Positions 21,047 through 32,249 are shown, counted from the first letter of the stretch. The stretch is DNA of 64,000 bases from Enterococcus ratti (GCF_001886195.1 NZ_JXLB01000015.1:212-64211), one strand, 5' to 3'. Made by a program: numbers and translations. The notes: generated from the letters alone by a model not told the origin.

Positions 21047-22354
21047 ATGAACGGTAAGTTAAAACGTGAAATTAATTTATTTGGAGCATTAGCTACTGTT
21101 ATGGGAACAGTTATTGGTGCAGGCGTTTTTTTTAAAACGGCGGCAGTTACTGCCAGTACGCAGTCTACAAGTTTGACATTGTTTGCGTGGCTGTTGGGCG
21201 GATTTTTAACAATCTGTGCGGGATTAACTGTAGCTGAACTTGCTACGGCTATCCCTGAAACGGGGGGAGCTGTAAAATATATCGAAGCAGCTTATGGAAA
21301 GCTCCCAAGTTTTTTACTAGGGTGGTCACAAAGTTTGATTTATTTTCCGGCCAATATTGCCGCATTATCCATCATTTTTGCGACGCAGTTGACAAATTTA
21401 TTGCAATGGTCTACAGATGATCGTTTACCCATTGCTATAGTTACAGCCATTTCAATTACAGGTCTAAATTTATTAGGAACTAAAATGGGTACGTTTGTAC
21501 AATCGACTACTTTAGTGATTAAACTGATTCCTCTAGCAGTTATTGTTATTTGGGGATTGTTAACGCCTAGTAATAGTATGATGCAATTATTTCCAGTTAT
21601 AGCTGGAAAAGATGCTTCTTTTATGGAAGGATTAAGCAGTGCGTTGTTGGCTACGTTATTTGCTTACGACGGATGGCTAGGTGTAGGTGCCATCGCTGGT
21701 GAAATGAAACATCCTGAAAAGAATTTGCCGAAAGCTATTATTTTAGGTTTAAGTTTTGTGACAGGAGTTTATCTTTTAATTAACTATGTTTTTTTAAAAA
21801 TGTTACCGATAAATCAACTTGCTAGTAATCTCAATGCGGCGTCAGATGCTTCAGGCGTTATTTTTGGTTCTATTGGTGGGAAAATTGTGACAATCGGCAT
21901 ATTAATTTCTGTATATGGTGCGCTAAATGGATACACATTAACAGGAATACGTATTCCTTATGCTATGGCGTTGGAAAATGAGTTGCCTTTTAGCAGCCAA
22001 TTAACAAAGCTTTCAAAAAAATTTACGGTTCCGTATACCCCAGCAATTTTTCAGTTAGTGATAGCATGCGTTATGATGAGTTTAGGGTCATTTGATTTTT
22101 TAACGGATATGTTAATATTTGTGATGTGGCTATTTAGTTTATTAATTTTTATTGGAGTATTTATTTTAAGAAAGAAACAACCAAATCTTTTACGTCCGTA
22201 TAAGGTTCCTTTGTACCCAGTGATTCCTTTAATTGCTATCTTTGGTGCGGTTTTTATTTTGGGAATGACGTTACTTACTCAAACAGGTCTTGCCTTAATT
22301 GGTATCGCGGTGACTTTGTTAGGTATACCAGTTTATTATTATAAAAGTAAATGA
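21047..22354 (+). CDS. APC-superfamily amino-acid permease
   Basis: About 435 residues with some 12 membrane segments. The first segment has the consensus G-rich break (GTVIGAGVFF) that binds the amino-acid backbone in the LAT/SteT-type APC transporters. ATG 21047 is six bases after AAAAGGAG, and the ATG at 21041 lies too close to that site. It probably exchanges or imports a neutral amino acid; the substrate cannot be fixed. It is followed by a strong terminator and stands alone. Confidence 0.85.
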   Translation: MNGKLKREINLFGALATVMGTVIGAGVFFKTAAVTASTQSTSLTLFAWLLGGFLTICAGLTVAELATAIPETGGAVKYIEAAYGKLPSFLLGWSQSLIYFPANIAALSIIFATQLTNLLQWSTDDRLPIAIVTAISITGLNLLGTKMGTFVQSTTLVIKLIPLAVIVIWGLLTPSNSMMQLFPVIAGKDASFMEGLSSALLATLFAYDGWLGVGAIAGEMKHPEKNLPKAIILGLSFVTGVYLLINYVFLKMLPINQLASNLNAASDASGVIFGSIGGKIVTIGILISVYGALNGYTLTGIRIPYAMALENELPFSSQLTKLSKKFTVPYTPAIFQLVIACVMMSLGSFDFLTDMLIFVMWLFSLLIFIGVFILRKKQPNLLRPYKVPLYPVIPLIAIFGAVFILGMTLLTQTGLALIGIAVTLLGIPVYYYKSK

Positions 22355-22367
22355 GTACTTTTAAATT

Positions 22368-22408
22368 AGAATCTGTGAGGAAAGAACGTCACAGATTCTT
22401 TATTTTGC
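22368..22408 (+). terminator. Terminator after permease
   Basis: A perfect 11-base stem AGAATCTGTGA / TCACAGATTCT, loop of 10, then T-rich. Confidence 0.88.
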
Positions 22409-22564
22409 AAGAAAAAATTTTTTATCAAGAACGCTTGATTTTTGTCTTTACTACTATTTCCTTAATTGCATATATGCTAAAGTAAGGGAGAAAAGTTTTA
22501 TATCTAGAAATATTTTTTGAGAAAAATTATTAGATAAATAAGATCTTACGAGGAGAGATAGAAG

Positions 22565-23327
22565 ATGATATTTGATTCTCATACTCATTTGAATGTGGAA
22601 CAATTCAATGAGGATATTCCAGAAACGATTGAACGAGCAAAAAAATTAGGTGTATCTAAAATGGCTGTGGTTGGGTTTGATACACCAACCATTGATAAAT
22701 CGTTAGCACTTAGTCGTGATTATCCTAATTTATACAGTATTATTGGTTGGCATCCAACAGAAGCAGGAGGCTATACAAAAGAAATTGAAGTAAAACTTCA
22801 AGAACAATTGACTACACCAAAAGTTGTTGCTCTAGGAGAAATTGGCTTGGATTATCATTGGATGCAAGACCCTAAAGAGATTCAAGATCGGGTTTTTCGT
22901 AGACAAATAGCGATTGCCAAAGAAATGAATTTACCAATTAGTGTTCATACTAGAGAAGCGCTTGAAGATACGTATAAAATTTTAAAAGAAGAAAATGTAC
23001 GGGATATTGGCGGTATTATGCACAGCTTTAGTGGGAATGTAGAATGGGCCAAGAAATTTCTTGAATTAGGCATGCATCTTTCTTTTAGCGGTGTAGTGAC
23101 GTTTAAAAAAGCGACAGACGTACAAGAAGCAGCCATGAATGTACCTCTTAATCAAATGTTAGTCGAAACAGATGCACCATATTTAGCACCAGTTCCCTAT
23201 CGTGGAAAACGTAATGAACCTGGCTATACACGTTATACTGTAGAAAAAATCGCCGAGTTGCGCCATTTAACAATGGAAGAAGTGGCTGGTCATACGTGGA
23301 AAAATGCCCATCGCTTGTTTAGGTTAA

Positions 23328-23341
<14 letters not shown>
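22565..23341 (+). CDS. TatD-family metal-dependent DNase
   Basis: 258 residues, TIM-barrel metal hydrolase. Metal ligands are visible: His6 and His8 in DSHTHLN, Glu in [10 protein letters not shown], His in SVHTRE, His in IMHSFSG and Asp in VETDAPYL. TatD proteins are 3'-5' DNA exonucleases and D-aminoacyl-tRNA deacylases in some hosts. It is first in the classic Firmicute order tatD-rnmV-ksgA and overlaps rnmV by a few bases. GAGGAGAGAT precedes the ATG. Confidence 0.93.
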
Positions 23342-24771
<1,430 letters not shown>

Positions 24772-24775
24772 AGAA

Positions 24776-24820
24776 AAATTGTTGGATGCTTCACTTAGTT
24801 GGGTATTCAACAATTTTTAT
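24776..24820 (+). terminator. Terminator of tatD-rnmV-ksgA operon
   Basis: AAATTGTTGGATGC pairs with GTATTCAACAATTT (G-U pairs allowed), then a T-run. Confidence 0.85.
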
Positions 24821-24825
24821 GTGTA

Positions 24826-24888
24826 GGTGTCTTGACATGTTTCCTAACTGAAGTTAAAATAAGACGACACAAATATGTCAAGACATAT
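24826..24888 (+). promoter_or_regulatory. Promoter with two NiaR-like operators
   Basis: A near-consensus promoter: TTGACA (24832-24837), a 17-base spacer and TAAAAT (24855-24860). A palindrome GTGTCTTGACAT covers the -35 box, and a perfect one, ATATGTCAAGACATAT (24873-24888), lies just past the start site. Their centres are 48 bases apart. The TGTCTTGACA core resembles, from memory, the sites of NiaR, the niacin-responsive repressor of Firmicutes. Confidence 0.65.
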
Positions 24889-24903
24889 AAGGAGTGAAAG
24901 CAA

Positions 24904-25533
24904 ATGAAAAATAATTCTGTACGTTCACTGACAATTTCAGCCTTGCTAATAGGGTTGGGAGTAATCATTCCTATGGTTATGCCTAAAATCATGATTCCAC
25001 CTGCTTCTTTTACCTTAGCTTCTCATGTACCTATATTTCTAGCGATGTTTTTTTCACCAACTATTGCAATTACAGTAGCTTTAGGGACCACCTTTGGTTT
25101 CTTTTTGACTACTCCGGTTATTATTGCACTTCGCGCATTATCACATCTTGTTTTTGTCATGATTGGTGCGTGGTATTTGCAAAAAAAGCCTGATATTGTT
25201 TTAAAAAATGGACAGTTTACTTTAGCTAATTGGCGTTTTCAAGGATTCAATTTGTTGATAGGTATTATACATTCACTGGTTGAAATGCTTGTTGTGAGTG
25301 CATTTTTCTTTGTAGGTAATTTGCCAGAAACTTACTATTCGCAAGGCTATTTTTATACAGTATTTATTTTGATGGGAATTGGCGGTTTGATCCATAGCTT
25401 AGTGGATTGCACGATTGCTTATTTTATAGCCGGTACTTTAAGTAAATCCTTTAATTTTCCTGTTTTTATGAAAGCCAAAAAAGTAAGTCAACAAAAATTA
25501 GCAACAAAAAGAATAAAAAAGCAGTTTAGTTGA
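24904..25533 (+). CDS. ECF transporter S component, probably niacin (NiaX-like)
   Basis: 209 residues with about six membrane segments and a Lys-rich C-terminal tail, the build of a substrate-binding S component that shares a general EcfA-EcfA'-T energising module encoded elsewhere. The NiaR-like operators on its promoter point to niacin as the vitamin. The family assignment is by fold and context; another vitamin is possible. A good AAGGAGTGAAAG site precedes the ATG. Confidence 0.7.
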   Translation: MKNNSVRSLTISALLIGLGVIIPMVMPKIMIPPASFTLASHVPIFLAMFFSPTIAITVALGTTFGFFLTTPVIIALRALSHLVFVMIGAWYLQKKPDIVLKNGQFTLANWRFQGFNLLIGIIHSLVEMLVVSAFFFVGNLPETYYSQGYFYTVFILMGIGGLIHSLVDCTIAYFIAGTLSKSFNFPVFMKAKKVSQQKLATKRIKKQFS

Positions 25534-25607
25534 TTAATTGTAAGAATTTACAGAGAAATTGTGATTAAAAACAATAAGATAAATGGATAATAAATTTAGC
25601 TTTAAAA

Positions 25608-25655
25608 AACAGAAGAAATCTCAGAACTTTTATTCGGAGATTTCTTCTGTTAATT
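25608..25655. terminator. Bidirectional terminator
   Basis: AACAGAAGAAATCTC and GAGATTTCTTCTGTT form a perfect 15-base stem between the convergent ECF gene and ABC ATPase gene. Confidence 0.9.
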
Positions 25656-25706
25656 TATTTTTATAGTGAGTAGAGCAATTGCATGCATAAGATTTGACGT
25701 AGGGGG

Positions 25707-26816
25707 TTAAACTAAGGTGATCACTTCTTCCGTATCTTTGTCAAAGAAGTGACCTTTATTGATATTAAATGCTAATTCAACCATTTCTTTCGGTTTGTGG
25801 AAGTCTCTGGCATCTACTCTAGAAATAAATTCTGTTGTTCCAGTTTTTGTATAAAGCATGGTTTCAGCACCTAATAACTCGGACACGACGACTTCTGAAC
25901 GAACTACTGCTTCTGGTTGCGCTTCTAATACAACTTGTTCGCTGTGAATATCTTCCGGACGAATGCCAAAAACAATTTCTTTGCCTTCATAACCTTTTTC
26001 GACTAATATTTTATTTTTTCCTTCTGGAATAGTTAATTGAAGACCTAATCCATCAGAAATAATACCTTTATTTAACATAACATGGAAGAAGTTCATCGCC
26101 GGTGAACCGATAAAACCTGCGACGAACATATTCACCGGGGTGTCATAAACTTCTTTTGGTGTTCCAATTTGTTGAATGAATCCGTCTTTCATAATTACAA
26201 TCCGATCAGCCATGGTCATGGCTTCTGTTTGGTCATGGGTGACATAAATTGTTGTAGTTTCTAAACGTTGGTGTAATTTTGCAATTTCAGCCCGCATGGC
26301 TACCCGTAATTTTGCATCTAAATTTGACAATGGCTCGTCCATCAAAAAAACTTTTGCATCACGAACAATGGCTCGTCCTAATGCCACGCGTTGACGTTGA
26401 CCACCGGATAAGGCAGCGGGTTTTCTTTTTAAGTAGTCGGTTAATCCTAAGATTTCAGCTGCATTTTCCACCCGTTTTTTAATGTCTGCCTTGTCATATT
26501 TTCTGAGTTTTAAGCCAAAAGCCATGTTATCAAAAACAGTCATATGTGGGTACAATGCATAATTCTGAAAAACCATCGCGATGTCACGATCTTTTGGTGC
26601 TACATCATTCATCACTTTCCCACCGATGCTTAGTTCACCTTTTGATATATCTTCTAGTCCAGCAATCATTCGTAGCGTTGTTGATTTTCCACAGCCAGAA
26701 GGACCGACAAAGACAATAAATTCGCGATCATCAATTGTCAAATTAAAGTCAGTGACAGAATAATTTTCTGCGTTGTCATATTTTTTGTATACGTGATTCA
26801 AAGCCATTTTTACCAT
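25707..26816 (-). CDS. Carbohydrate ABC transporter ATPase, MsmX/UgpC type
   Basis: About 369 residues. The ABC domain has Walker [10 protein letters not shown], signature [14 protein letters not shown], Walker [13 protein letters not shown] and switch VTHDQTE; a C-terminal OB-fold regulatory domain follows ([11 protein letters not shown]). This group serves several sugar importers at once, which explains why no permease lies nearby. I chose ATG 26816; the frame is open to GTG 26831 and ATG 26807 is also possible. The promoter contains a catabolite-response element, so expression likely falls on glucose. Confidence 0.92.
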   Translation of the reverse strand: MVKMALNHVYKKYDNAENYSVTDFNLTIDDREFIVFVGPSGCGKSTTLRMIAGLEDISKGELSIGGKVMNDVAPKDRDIAMVFQNYALYPHMTVFDNMAFGLKLRKYDKADIKKRVENAAEILGLTDYLKRKPAALSGGQRQRVALGRAIVRDAKVFLMDEPLSNLDAKLRVAMRAEIAKLHQRLETTTIYVTHDQTEAMTMADRIVIMKDGFIQQIGTPKEVYDTPVNMFVAGFIGSPAMNFFHVMLNKGIISDGLGLQLTIPEGKNKILVEKGYEGKEIVFGIRPEDIHSEQVVLEAQPEAVVRSEVVVSELLGAETMLYTKTGTTEFISRVDARDFHKPKEMVELAFNINKGHFFDKDTEEVITLV

Positions 26817-26859
26817 CTCGTTATTTCCCACTTTCCTTTTTAATTAAATGTTTTCGTTA

Positions 26860-26889
26860 AGTATAATTGAAAGCGCTATTTTTAGACAA
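26860..26889 (-). promoter_or_regulatory. Promoter with cre site for the ABC ATPase gene
   Basis: Reading the minus strand, TTGTCT (26889-26884), an 18-base spacer and TATACT (26865-26860). The spacer holds TTGAAAGCGCTATTT (plus strand 26867-26881), which matches the CcpA cre consensus with one mismatch. CcpA binding here would block the promoter. Confidence 0.65.
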
Positions 26890-26989
26890 TGTCAAGTTGA
26901 ACAAGAATAAATTTGTTTTTTTGGTCAAGTTGCCTATTTTTGAGGTAGAAGGGTGAAAAATACTGTTTAACAAAAAAAGGAAAGTAAAA

Positions 26990-27379
26990 ATGAGAATTGC
27001 TTTCACAACACACGATCGTAAAAAGCCATTGATGATCAATGGAGAGGACTATAAAGCACCTTAGAAAAACATGAATTATTTGCAATGGGGACGACTGGCG
27101 GAAAAATCATGGGAACTACCGGATGACAGGTGCATCCCTTTAAATATGAGCTGTTAGATGTCAATCAACAGATAGGAGTCATGATTTCAGAAAAAATAGT
27201 TAGATTTGGTTCTTTTTTGTGTGATCTTTTGGTCACTCAATCTCATAAACTAGATGTGATTGCTTTGATTGTTCGATGTTTACGAAATTCCGCTAGCTAC
27301 GGATAAGGAAACCGCAGAATTTTTATTAAAAGGATTAGAAGCGAGTTATTTAAATTTTCGTGTGGTGGTATATGAATAA
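26990..27379 (+). pseudogene. mgsA: Decayed methylglyoxal synthase
   Basis: Pieces of MgsA follow each other in order but in different frames: MRIAFTTHDRKKPLM, then after a stop HELFAMGTTGGKIMGTTG, then LDVNQQIGVMIS with LVTQSHKLDVIAL, and finally DVYEIPLATDKETAEFLLKG ending YE at 27379. At least two frameshifts and two stops (TAG near 27061, TGA near 27124) break it, and the DPL catalytic region has drifted to DLLV. The total is about the family length (130 codons). A start and ribosome-binding site (AAAGG) survive. The methylglyoxal bypass of glycolysis is therefore probably lost here unless another copy exists. Confidence 0.85.
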
Positions 27380-27501
27380 AAAACATTAACAAATTTCTAA
27401 ATAACGTTTGTTTTTTAATAGATATTAAGCCACTATTTCTAATAAATGTGTAATTATTAACGAACATAATAGCGAATTAATTTAACAACATATGTTTTTT
27501 A

Positions 27502-27530
27502 TTTACAGATAGCGATCCATATGCTATAGT
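27502..27530 (+). promoter_or_regulatory. Promoter of folT leader
   Basis: TTTACA (27502-27507), 17-base spacer, TATAGT (27525-27530), upstream of the THF riboswitch. Confidence 0.7.
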
Positions 27531-27559
27531 TTTTTTGGGAATTTTATTCTCAAATATAA

Positions 27560-27692
27560 AACAGAGTAGAAAATAAAGCGTTAAGTGCTGGGAGGATGGG
27601 ATGTTGCCTCTTTGACGAAGGATCAAAGGATTATTGAGATTCGCGGTTTTATTTTCGCATTCGCTGCATATACACGATGTAGCAGCTCTTAA
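27560..27692 (+). promoter_or_regulatory. Tetrahydrofolate (THF) riboswitch
   Basis: The conserved blocks of the folT-type THF aptamer appear in order: CAGAGTAG, GCGTTAAGTG, GGGATG, GACGAAGGATC, and a closing CAGCTCT that pairs with the first block. The 3' strand ends directly at the AAAGGAG ribosome-binding site of folT, so ligand binding probably blocks translation by hiding that site. Confidence 0.88.
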
Positions 27693-27707
27693 AGGAGATG
27701 CTAGGAA

Positions 27708-28244
27708 ATGAATAAAAATAGATTAGATGCACGTATGATTGCTACGATGGGCTTACTGATTGCCTTAATGGTTGCTTTATCCCGGTTGGTAGCGATCGAA
27801 ACCCCTTTTATCAAAGTAAGCGTGACGTTTATTCCACAAATGGTCATGGGTATTCTTTTCGGACCTTTATGGTCTGGTTTAGGGGGAGTGTTGGCTGACT
27901 TAGTCGGAATGGCTTTATTTTCAAAAACGGCTTTCTTTATCGGTTTTACACTGAATGCTTTTATTGAAGGGGCAATTTATGGTTTCTTTTTTTATCGAAA
28001 GGAAATTACTTGGAAAAAGTCATTATTGGCTACGCTATCTGTCACGTTGCTTATTAATTTAATATTAACACCTTTATGGCTAGCGATGATGTATCATGTG
28101 CCATTATTTAGCTGGGTTGTCTGGGCGCCGAGATTATTAAAAACGGTGATATGGATACCAATTCAAACGATTGCTATGTATTACGTTGGTCGCAGCATTC
28201 CATATAAAAAGATATTAAAAAATTTAACGATACGCGCAAAATAA
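27708..28244 (+). CDS. folT: ECF transporter S component for folate
   Basis: 178 residues with six membrane segments. It matches the FolT type (VSVTFIPQMVMGILFGPLW and LGGVLADLVG early, PRLLKTVIWIPIQ near the end, the last containing the Arg-Lys region used for folate). It imports folates with a shared ECF energising module. The THF riboswitch directly upstream confirms the substrate class. It is followed by a strong terminator. Confidence 0.92.
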   Translation: MNKNRLDARMIATMGLLIALMVALSRLVAIETPFIKVSVTFIPQMVMGILFGPLWSGLGGVLADLVGMALFSKTAFFIGFTLNAFIEGAIYGFFFYRKEITWKKSLLATLSVTLLINLILTPLWLAMMYHVPLFSWVVWAPRLLKTVIWIPIQTIAMYYVGRSIPYKKILKNLTIRAK

Positions 28245-28247
28245 TGA

Positions 28248-28296
28248 ATGAAAAAAGCTACTTTCCCATCCCAGAAGGCAGCTTTTTTCATTTACA
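28248..28296. terminator. Terminator after folT
   Basis: ATGAAAAAAGCT and AGCTTTTTTCAT form a perfect 12-base stem with a 20-base loop. The A/T arms let it work in both directions. Confidence 0.8.
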
Positions 28297-28374
28297 TGTT
28301 TATAAAATGAATAACATGACTGAAAAACGATATGGTAAAAAATATAAGAATACCTAGAATGGATAAACTATGTG

Positions 28375-30147
28375 TTATCTATTTATTTGTTTTGTAAATT
28401 GTGCTTGATAGAGTTGATGGTAGTGACCATCTTTTTGTAATAACTCTTCATGGGTGCCCATTTCGACGATGGCTCCATGATCCATGACGAGAATTTGATC
28501 TGCATTTTTGATCGTTGACAAACGATGAGCAATAACGAAACTGGTTTTGCCTTTCATCATCGTTAAAAAAGCATCCTGAATTTTCTTTTCTGTTAAAGTG
28601 TCGACCGAACTAGTTGCTTCATCAAGAATCAACATAGGTGGATTACTAATCATCGTACGAGCAATTGTCAACAACTGTCTCTGACCATCTGATATTTTAA
28701 GATTTTGACCACCAATTTTTGTGGCTAGTTTTTCAGGCAAACGTTCCACAAATTCATACATATACGAAGCCTTTAATGCTTGATAGATTTCTTCATCACT
28801 TGCATCAGGGTTTCCATATTGGAGGTTGGCTCTTAAGGTGCTATCAAATAACCAAGTATCTTGTAGAACCATTCCAAAACTTTTGCGCAAGGAATCTCTT
28901 TGAATATCTCTAATATCATATCCATCAATAGTAATTGCTCCTACTGTCGGATCGTAAAAGCGCATCAACAAATTGACTAAAGTGGATTTTCCAGCACCAG
29001 TTTTTCCGACAATTGCAATGGTTTGACCTGGTTTTGCAACAAAATTGAAATTTTCAATTAAGCGTTGACTAGGCTCGTAGGAAAAAGAAACATGATTGAA
29101 TGCAACTTCTCCTTGAATCGTTGCAGGATTTAATATATAGGCATTTGATTCATCTGGTGTTTCTTCTGATTGATCCATTAATTCAAAGGCGCGCTCTAAA
29201 CCAGAAAAAGCAGTCTGAATTTGGGTGGTGATTCCAGAGAGTTCAATGAAAGGTTTTGAAAACTGGCTAGCATAAATCGTAAAGCTAGAAATAATTCCAA
29301 TGGTAATTGTGGAGCCACTTCTTAATGCAAGTAAGCCACCAATTAATCCAATAGAAAGATAAGCTAAATGATCGACAAAGCGAGAAGAAGGATTGGTTAA
29401 AGAAGAAGAAAATTGAGCTCGTTGCCCTTTTTCATATAAATCGGCGTTTAATGCTTTAAATTGTTGTTGACTTTTTTCTTCTTGTTGAAAAGCTTTAATA
29501 ATTTTTTGATTTCCAATGCGTTCAGTCATAAAACCTGAGATATTTCCGATAATCTTTTGCTGCTTGTCAAAGTCATTTTGTGATGCTCGAGCGACTCCCC
29601 AACTTACAAGAAAAATAATCGGTGTGGAACATATGACTACTATAGTAAGTAAAGGACTAAGGTGTAGCATAAAAACGAAAGACAAAATGATGATGGCTAC
29701 TCCAGTAAATAATTGATTAAAAGCCGATGAGATGGCAATTGAGATGTTGTCCATATCATTGGTAAAACGACTGACGATATTTCCATGAACATGTTGGTCA
29801 TAGTAACGTAGTGGTAACTGATTTAAATGAGCAAAAGCGTCTTTTCTTAGTTTTGCTACTGAAAGATAAGCTAAGCGATTGCTTAGTACTTGAATGAACC
29901 ACTGACTAATCACATTGATTAGTACAATCACGCCAAATAGTAATAAAAGATGAAATAATTGGATAAACCTTACTTGTTTTGTGCCAATCATTTGATCAAT
30001 GCTTTGTCCAATTAATAACGTCATGATAACCGTAGCGATACCATTAATGATGCCTAAAAAAGTGGCTACCCAGATGTTTTTTGAATAAGCGGTAAGGTAA
30101 GGGACGAAGCGTTTAAAAGTCTGCCAAGGGAATCTTTTTGGTTTCAT
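28375..30147 (-). CDS. Heterodimeric ABC multidrug exporter, canonical-Walker B subunit
   Basis: About 590 residues: six membrane segments followed by an ABC domain (Walker A VGKTGAGKST, Walker B LILDEATSSVD, switch AHRLST). Its signature reads ISDGQRQ rather than LSGGQ, as expected for one half of a heterodimer with one degenerate ATP site. I chose ATG 30147 because AGGAGG lies just upstream; the frame is open 11 codons further. It starts right after the stop of its partner gene. It belongs to the LmrCD/BmrCD/Efr group of drug exporters. Confidence 0.9.
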   Translation of the reverse strand: MKPKRFPWQTFKRFVPYLTAYSKNIWVATFLGIINGIATVIMTLLIGQSIDQMIGTKQVRFIQLFHLLLLFGVIVLINVISQWFIQVLSNRLAYLSVAKLRKDAFAHLNQLPLRYYDQHVHGNIVSRFTNDMDNISIAISSAFNQLFTGVAIIILSFVFMLHLSPLLTIVVICSTPIIFLVSWGVARASQNDFDKQQKIIGNISGFMTERIGNQKIIKAFQQEEKSQQQFKALNADLYEKGQRAQFSSSLTNPSSRFVDHLAYLSIGLIGGLLALRSGSTITIGIISSFTIYASQFSKPFIELSGITTQIQTAFSGLERAFELMDQSEETPDESNAYILNPATIQGEVAFNHVSFSYEPSQRLIENFNFVAKPGQTIAIVGKTGAGKSTLVNLLMRFYDPTVGAITIDGYDIRDIQRDSLRKSFGMVLQDTWLFDSTLRANLQYGNPDASDEEIYQALKASYMYEFVERLPEKLATKIGGQNLKISDGQRQLLTIARTMISNPPMLILDEATSSVDTLTEKKIQDAFLTMMKGKTSFVIAHRLSTIKNADQILVMDHGAIVEMGTHEELLQKDGHYHQLYQAQFTKQINR

Positions 30148-30148
30148 T

Positions 30149-31864
30149 TTATTTTTCCTCCTGTGATGCGGCAATTTCACGATAGGCTGGTGAATGTGTC
30201 AATAGTTCTTCATGAGTGCCTTGTGCAATGATTTGGCCTTGATCCATCACAAGTATTAGATGAGCTTCTTGAATGGAACGAACGCGTTGAGAAATAATAA
30301 TCACAGTATTGTTCAATGAAGTTTGCAGTGCTTTTCTTAGATTTAAATCAGTTTGATAATCTAAGGCACTTAAAGAATCGTCTAAGATCAGTAATTCTGG
30401 TTTTGCAATCAGTGCACGGGCAATCGTTAACCGTTGTTTTTGACCACCTGAGAAATTCTTTCCATTTTCCAGCACTTTTGTTTCTAAGCCGTTTGGTAAT
30501 TGACGTACGAAATTTTCGGCTTGAGCAATTCTTAATGCTTTCCAACACTCTTCATCTGTTGCATTTTCTTTTCCCCATTGTAAATTTTCACGAATCGTTC
30601 CAGTAAATAATACAGCGGTTTGAGGAACTTGAGCTATTTGATTTCTCAAAGAATCGAGTTTCCATGAGCGAACATCAACGGCGTCAAAAGTAATAGAACC
30701 TGCATCAACATCATAAAATCGCGGGATCAATTGAGTTAAAGTCGTTTTTCCGCTGCCAGTTGGCCCGATGATTCCTAAAACAGTATCTCGTTTCAAAGTA
30801 AACGTAACATTTTGTAAAGACAAACCTGCATTTTTCGTGTAGCGAAAATTTACATGATCAAATTGCACGAGCGTTTCTGCGTGATGATTTGGCGTAAGTG
30901 CTTCTTTTGAATCATTCATTGTATTTTTAGTTGCTAACACTTCTTTGATTCGATTACCTGAAGCTTCAGCACGTGTAAAGATGACGACTAAATTAGAAAC
31001 AACGATTAAGGCTAATAACATCTGATTCATGTAATTAATTAAGGCTAATACTTCTCCTTGCTGTAAGTGACCAGTGTTTACTTTGATTCCACCTATCGTT
31101 AATAAACAAATAATGCCGATATTCATGATAAAGGTGGTGGCTGGTGATAAAAGGGCAGAGATGTTGGAAACATGTAAATAATTTTTGGCTAACGCATCGG
31201 TCTTTTTATTGAAGTTATCTTTTTCAGTTTTGGTACGAGAAAAAGCACGAATGACGCGGACACCGCTCAGATTTTGACTCACTATTTCATTTAAACGGTC
31301 TAGTTTTTCTTGTACTTTTTGATAAAGAGGGATTGTTTTTTTGATGATAAAAAATAAAATAACTGAAAAGATGGGCAATAAAGCTAAGAAAAATAATCCA
31401 ATTTCCCAATCAATTATAAAGCTCATAACGACTGAGCCAATGCTTAAAAAAGGTGCACGAATGAGTAAGCGAATGACCATTGCAAGTGCTAGTTGTAATT
31501 GGTTGATGTCGTTAGTCATACGAGTAATCAAAGTATCTGTGCCAAAGTGATTTAACTCGTTATGTGAAAAAGAGTTAATTTTTTTGATTAGTTGATTTCT
31601 AAGCTCCGTACCAAATCCTTGAGAAGCAACGGAAGCATAGTATTGACAGATAATGGCACAAATTAAGCCGATTACAGACATCGCAATCATCCATCCGCCC
31701 ATTTGAATGATGACATTGCGATTATGCATTTTTAGCCCGTTATCAATTAATGAGGCCATTAATAAAGGCAAAATCAATTCGAAAACAGCTTCTAAGAACT
31801 TAAAAACTGGACCTAGAATAATTTGTTTACGATAGTCTTTTGCATAACGTAATAACTGAATCAT
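30149..31864 (-). CDS. Heterodimeric ABC multidrug exporter, degenerate subunit
   Basis: 571 residues with six membrane segments and an ABC domain: Walker A GPTGSGKTT, signature FSGGQKQR. The catalytic Glu after Walker B is replaced by Asp (LILDDSLSALD), so its own ATP site is degenerate. Together with the downstream gene's altered signature this defines a heterodimer like TM287/288. The ATG follows a perfect AGGAGG. Likely an efflux pump for hydrophobic drugs; which of the several enterococcal pairs it equals is not decided. Confidence 0.9.
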   Translation of the reverse strand: MIQLLRYAKDYRKQIILGPVFKFLEAVFELILPLLMASLIDNGLKMHNRNVIIQMGGWMIAMSVIGLICAIICQYYASVASQGFGTELRNQLIKKINSFSHNELNHFGTDTLITRMTNDINQLQLALAMVIRLLIRAPFLSIGSVVMSFIIDWEIGLFFLALLPIFSVILFFIIKKTIPLYQKVQEKLDRLNEIVSQNLSGVRVIRAFSRTKTEKDNFNKKTDALAKNYLHVSNISALLSPATTFIMNIGIICLLTIGGIKVNTGHLQQGEVLALINYMNQMLLALIVVSNLVVIFTRAEASGNRIKEVLATKNTMNDSKEALTPNHHAETLVQFDHVNFRYTKNAGLSLQNVTFTLKRDTVLGIIGPTGSGKTTLTQLIPRFYDVDAGSITFDAVDVRSWKLDSLRNQIAQVPQTAVLFTGTIRENLQWGKENATDEECWKALRIAQAENFVRQLPNGLETKVLENGKNFSGGQKQRLTIARALIAKPELLILDDSLSALDYQTDLNLRKALQTSLNNTVIIISQRVRSIQEAHLILVMDQGQIIAQGTHEELLTHSPAYREIAASQEEK

Positions 31865-32249
31865 AGAGTTCCTCCTAAAATATAATGACTAAGTGAAGCA
31901 GAATAAATGAAAACTTATAGCAAAGTAAGACGTTTAACTGCTTAACAAGACGATACGAGGTTGCGACAATGTACTTTGTTTCGAAAAAGCAGAAACTTCT
32001 TTTGAAACAATTTTGTCTGTATTTTAGGTTTGAAGCTCTGTCGCAATTTAGCATTATCATTGTACAAGCAGGTACTCTCACATTGTAGCCTATGAAATTT
32101 AGAATGAAAAGTGAAGAAGTTCTTTTGCTAAAGAAACTTTATGTGAAAAGGGAACATTCACTTAGTTTTTTTCCTGCTTAATCAAAGAAACAACGAATTA
32201 CTTATTGATAAAATAAATACGTTTTCTATTATTGAGGAGAGGTGAAAGG
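31865..32249. other. Intergenic region with hairpin, between ABC exporter and sigma-54 activator relic
   Basis: No open frame with support. It holds the exporter promoter on the minus strand and an inverted repeat at 31976-32010 (TTGTTTCGAAAA and TTTTGAAACAA, one bulged base), whose role is unknown. Confidence 0.45.
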
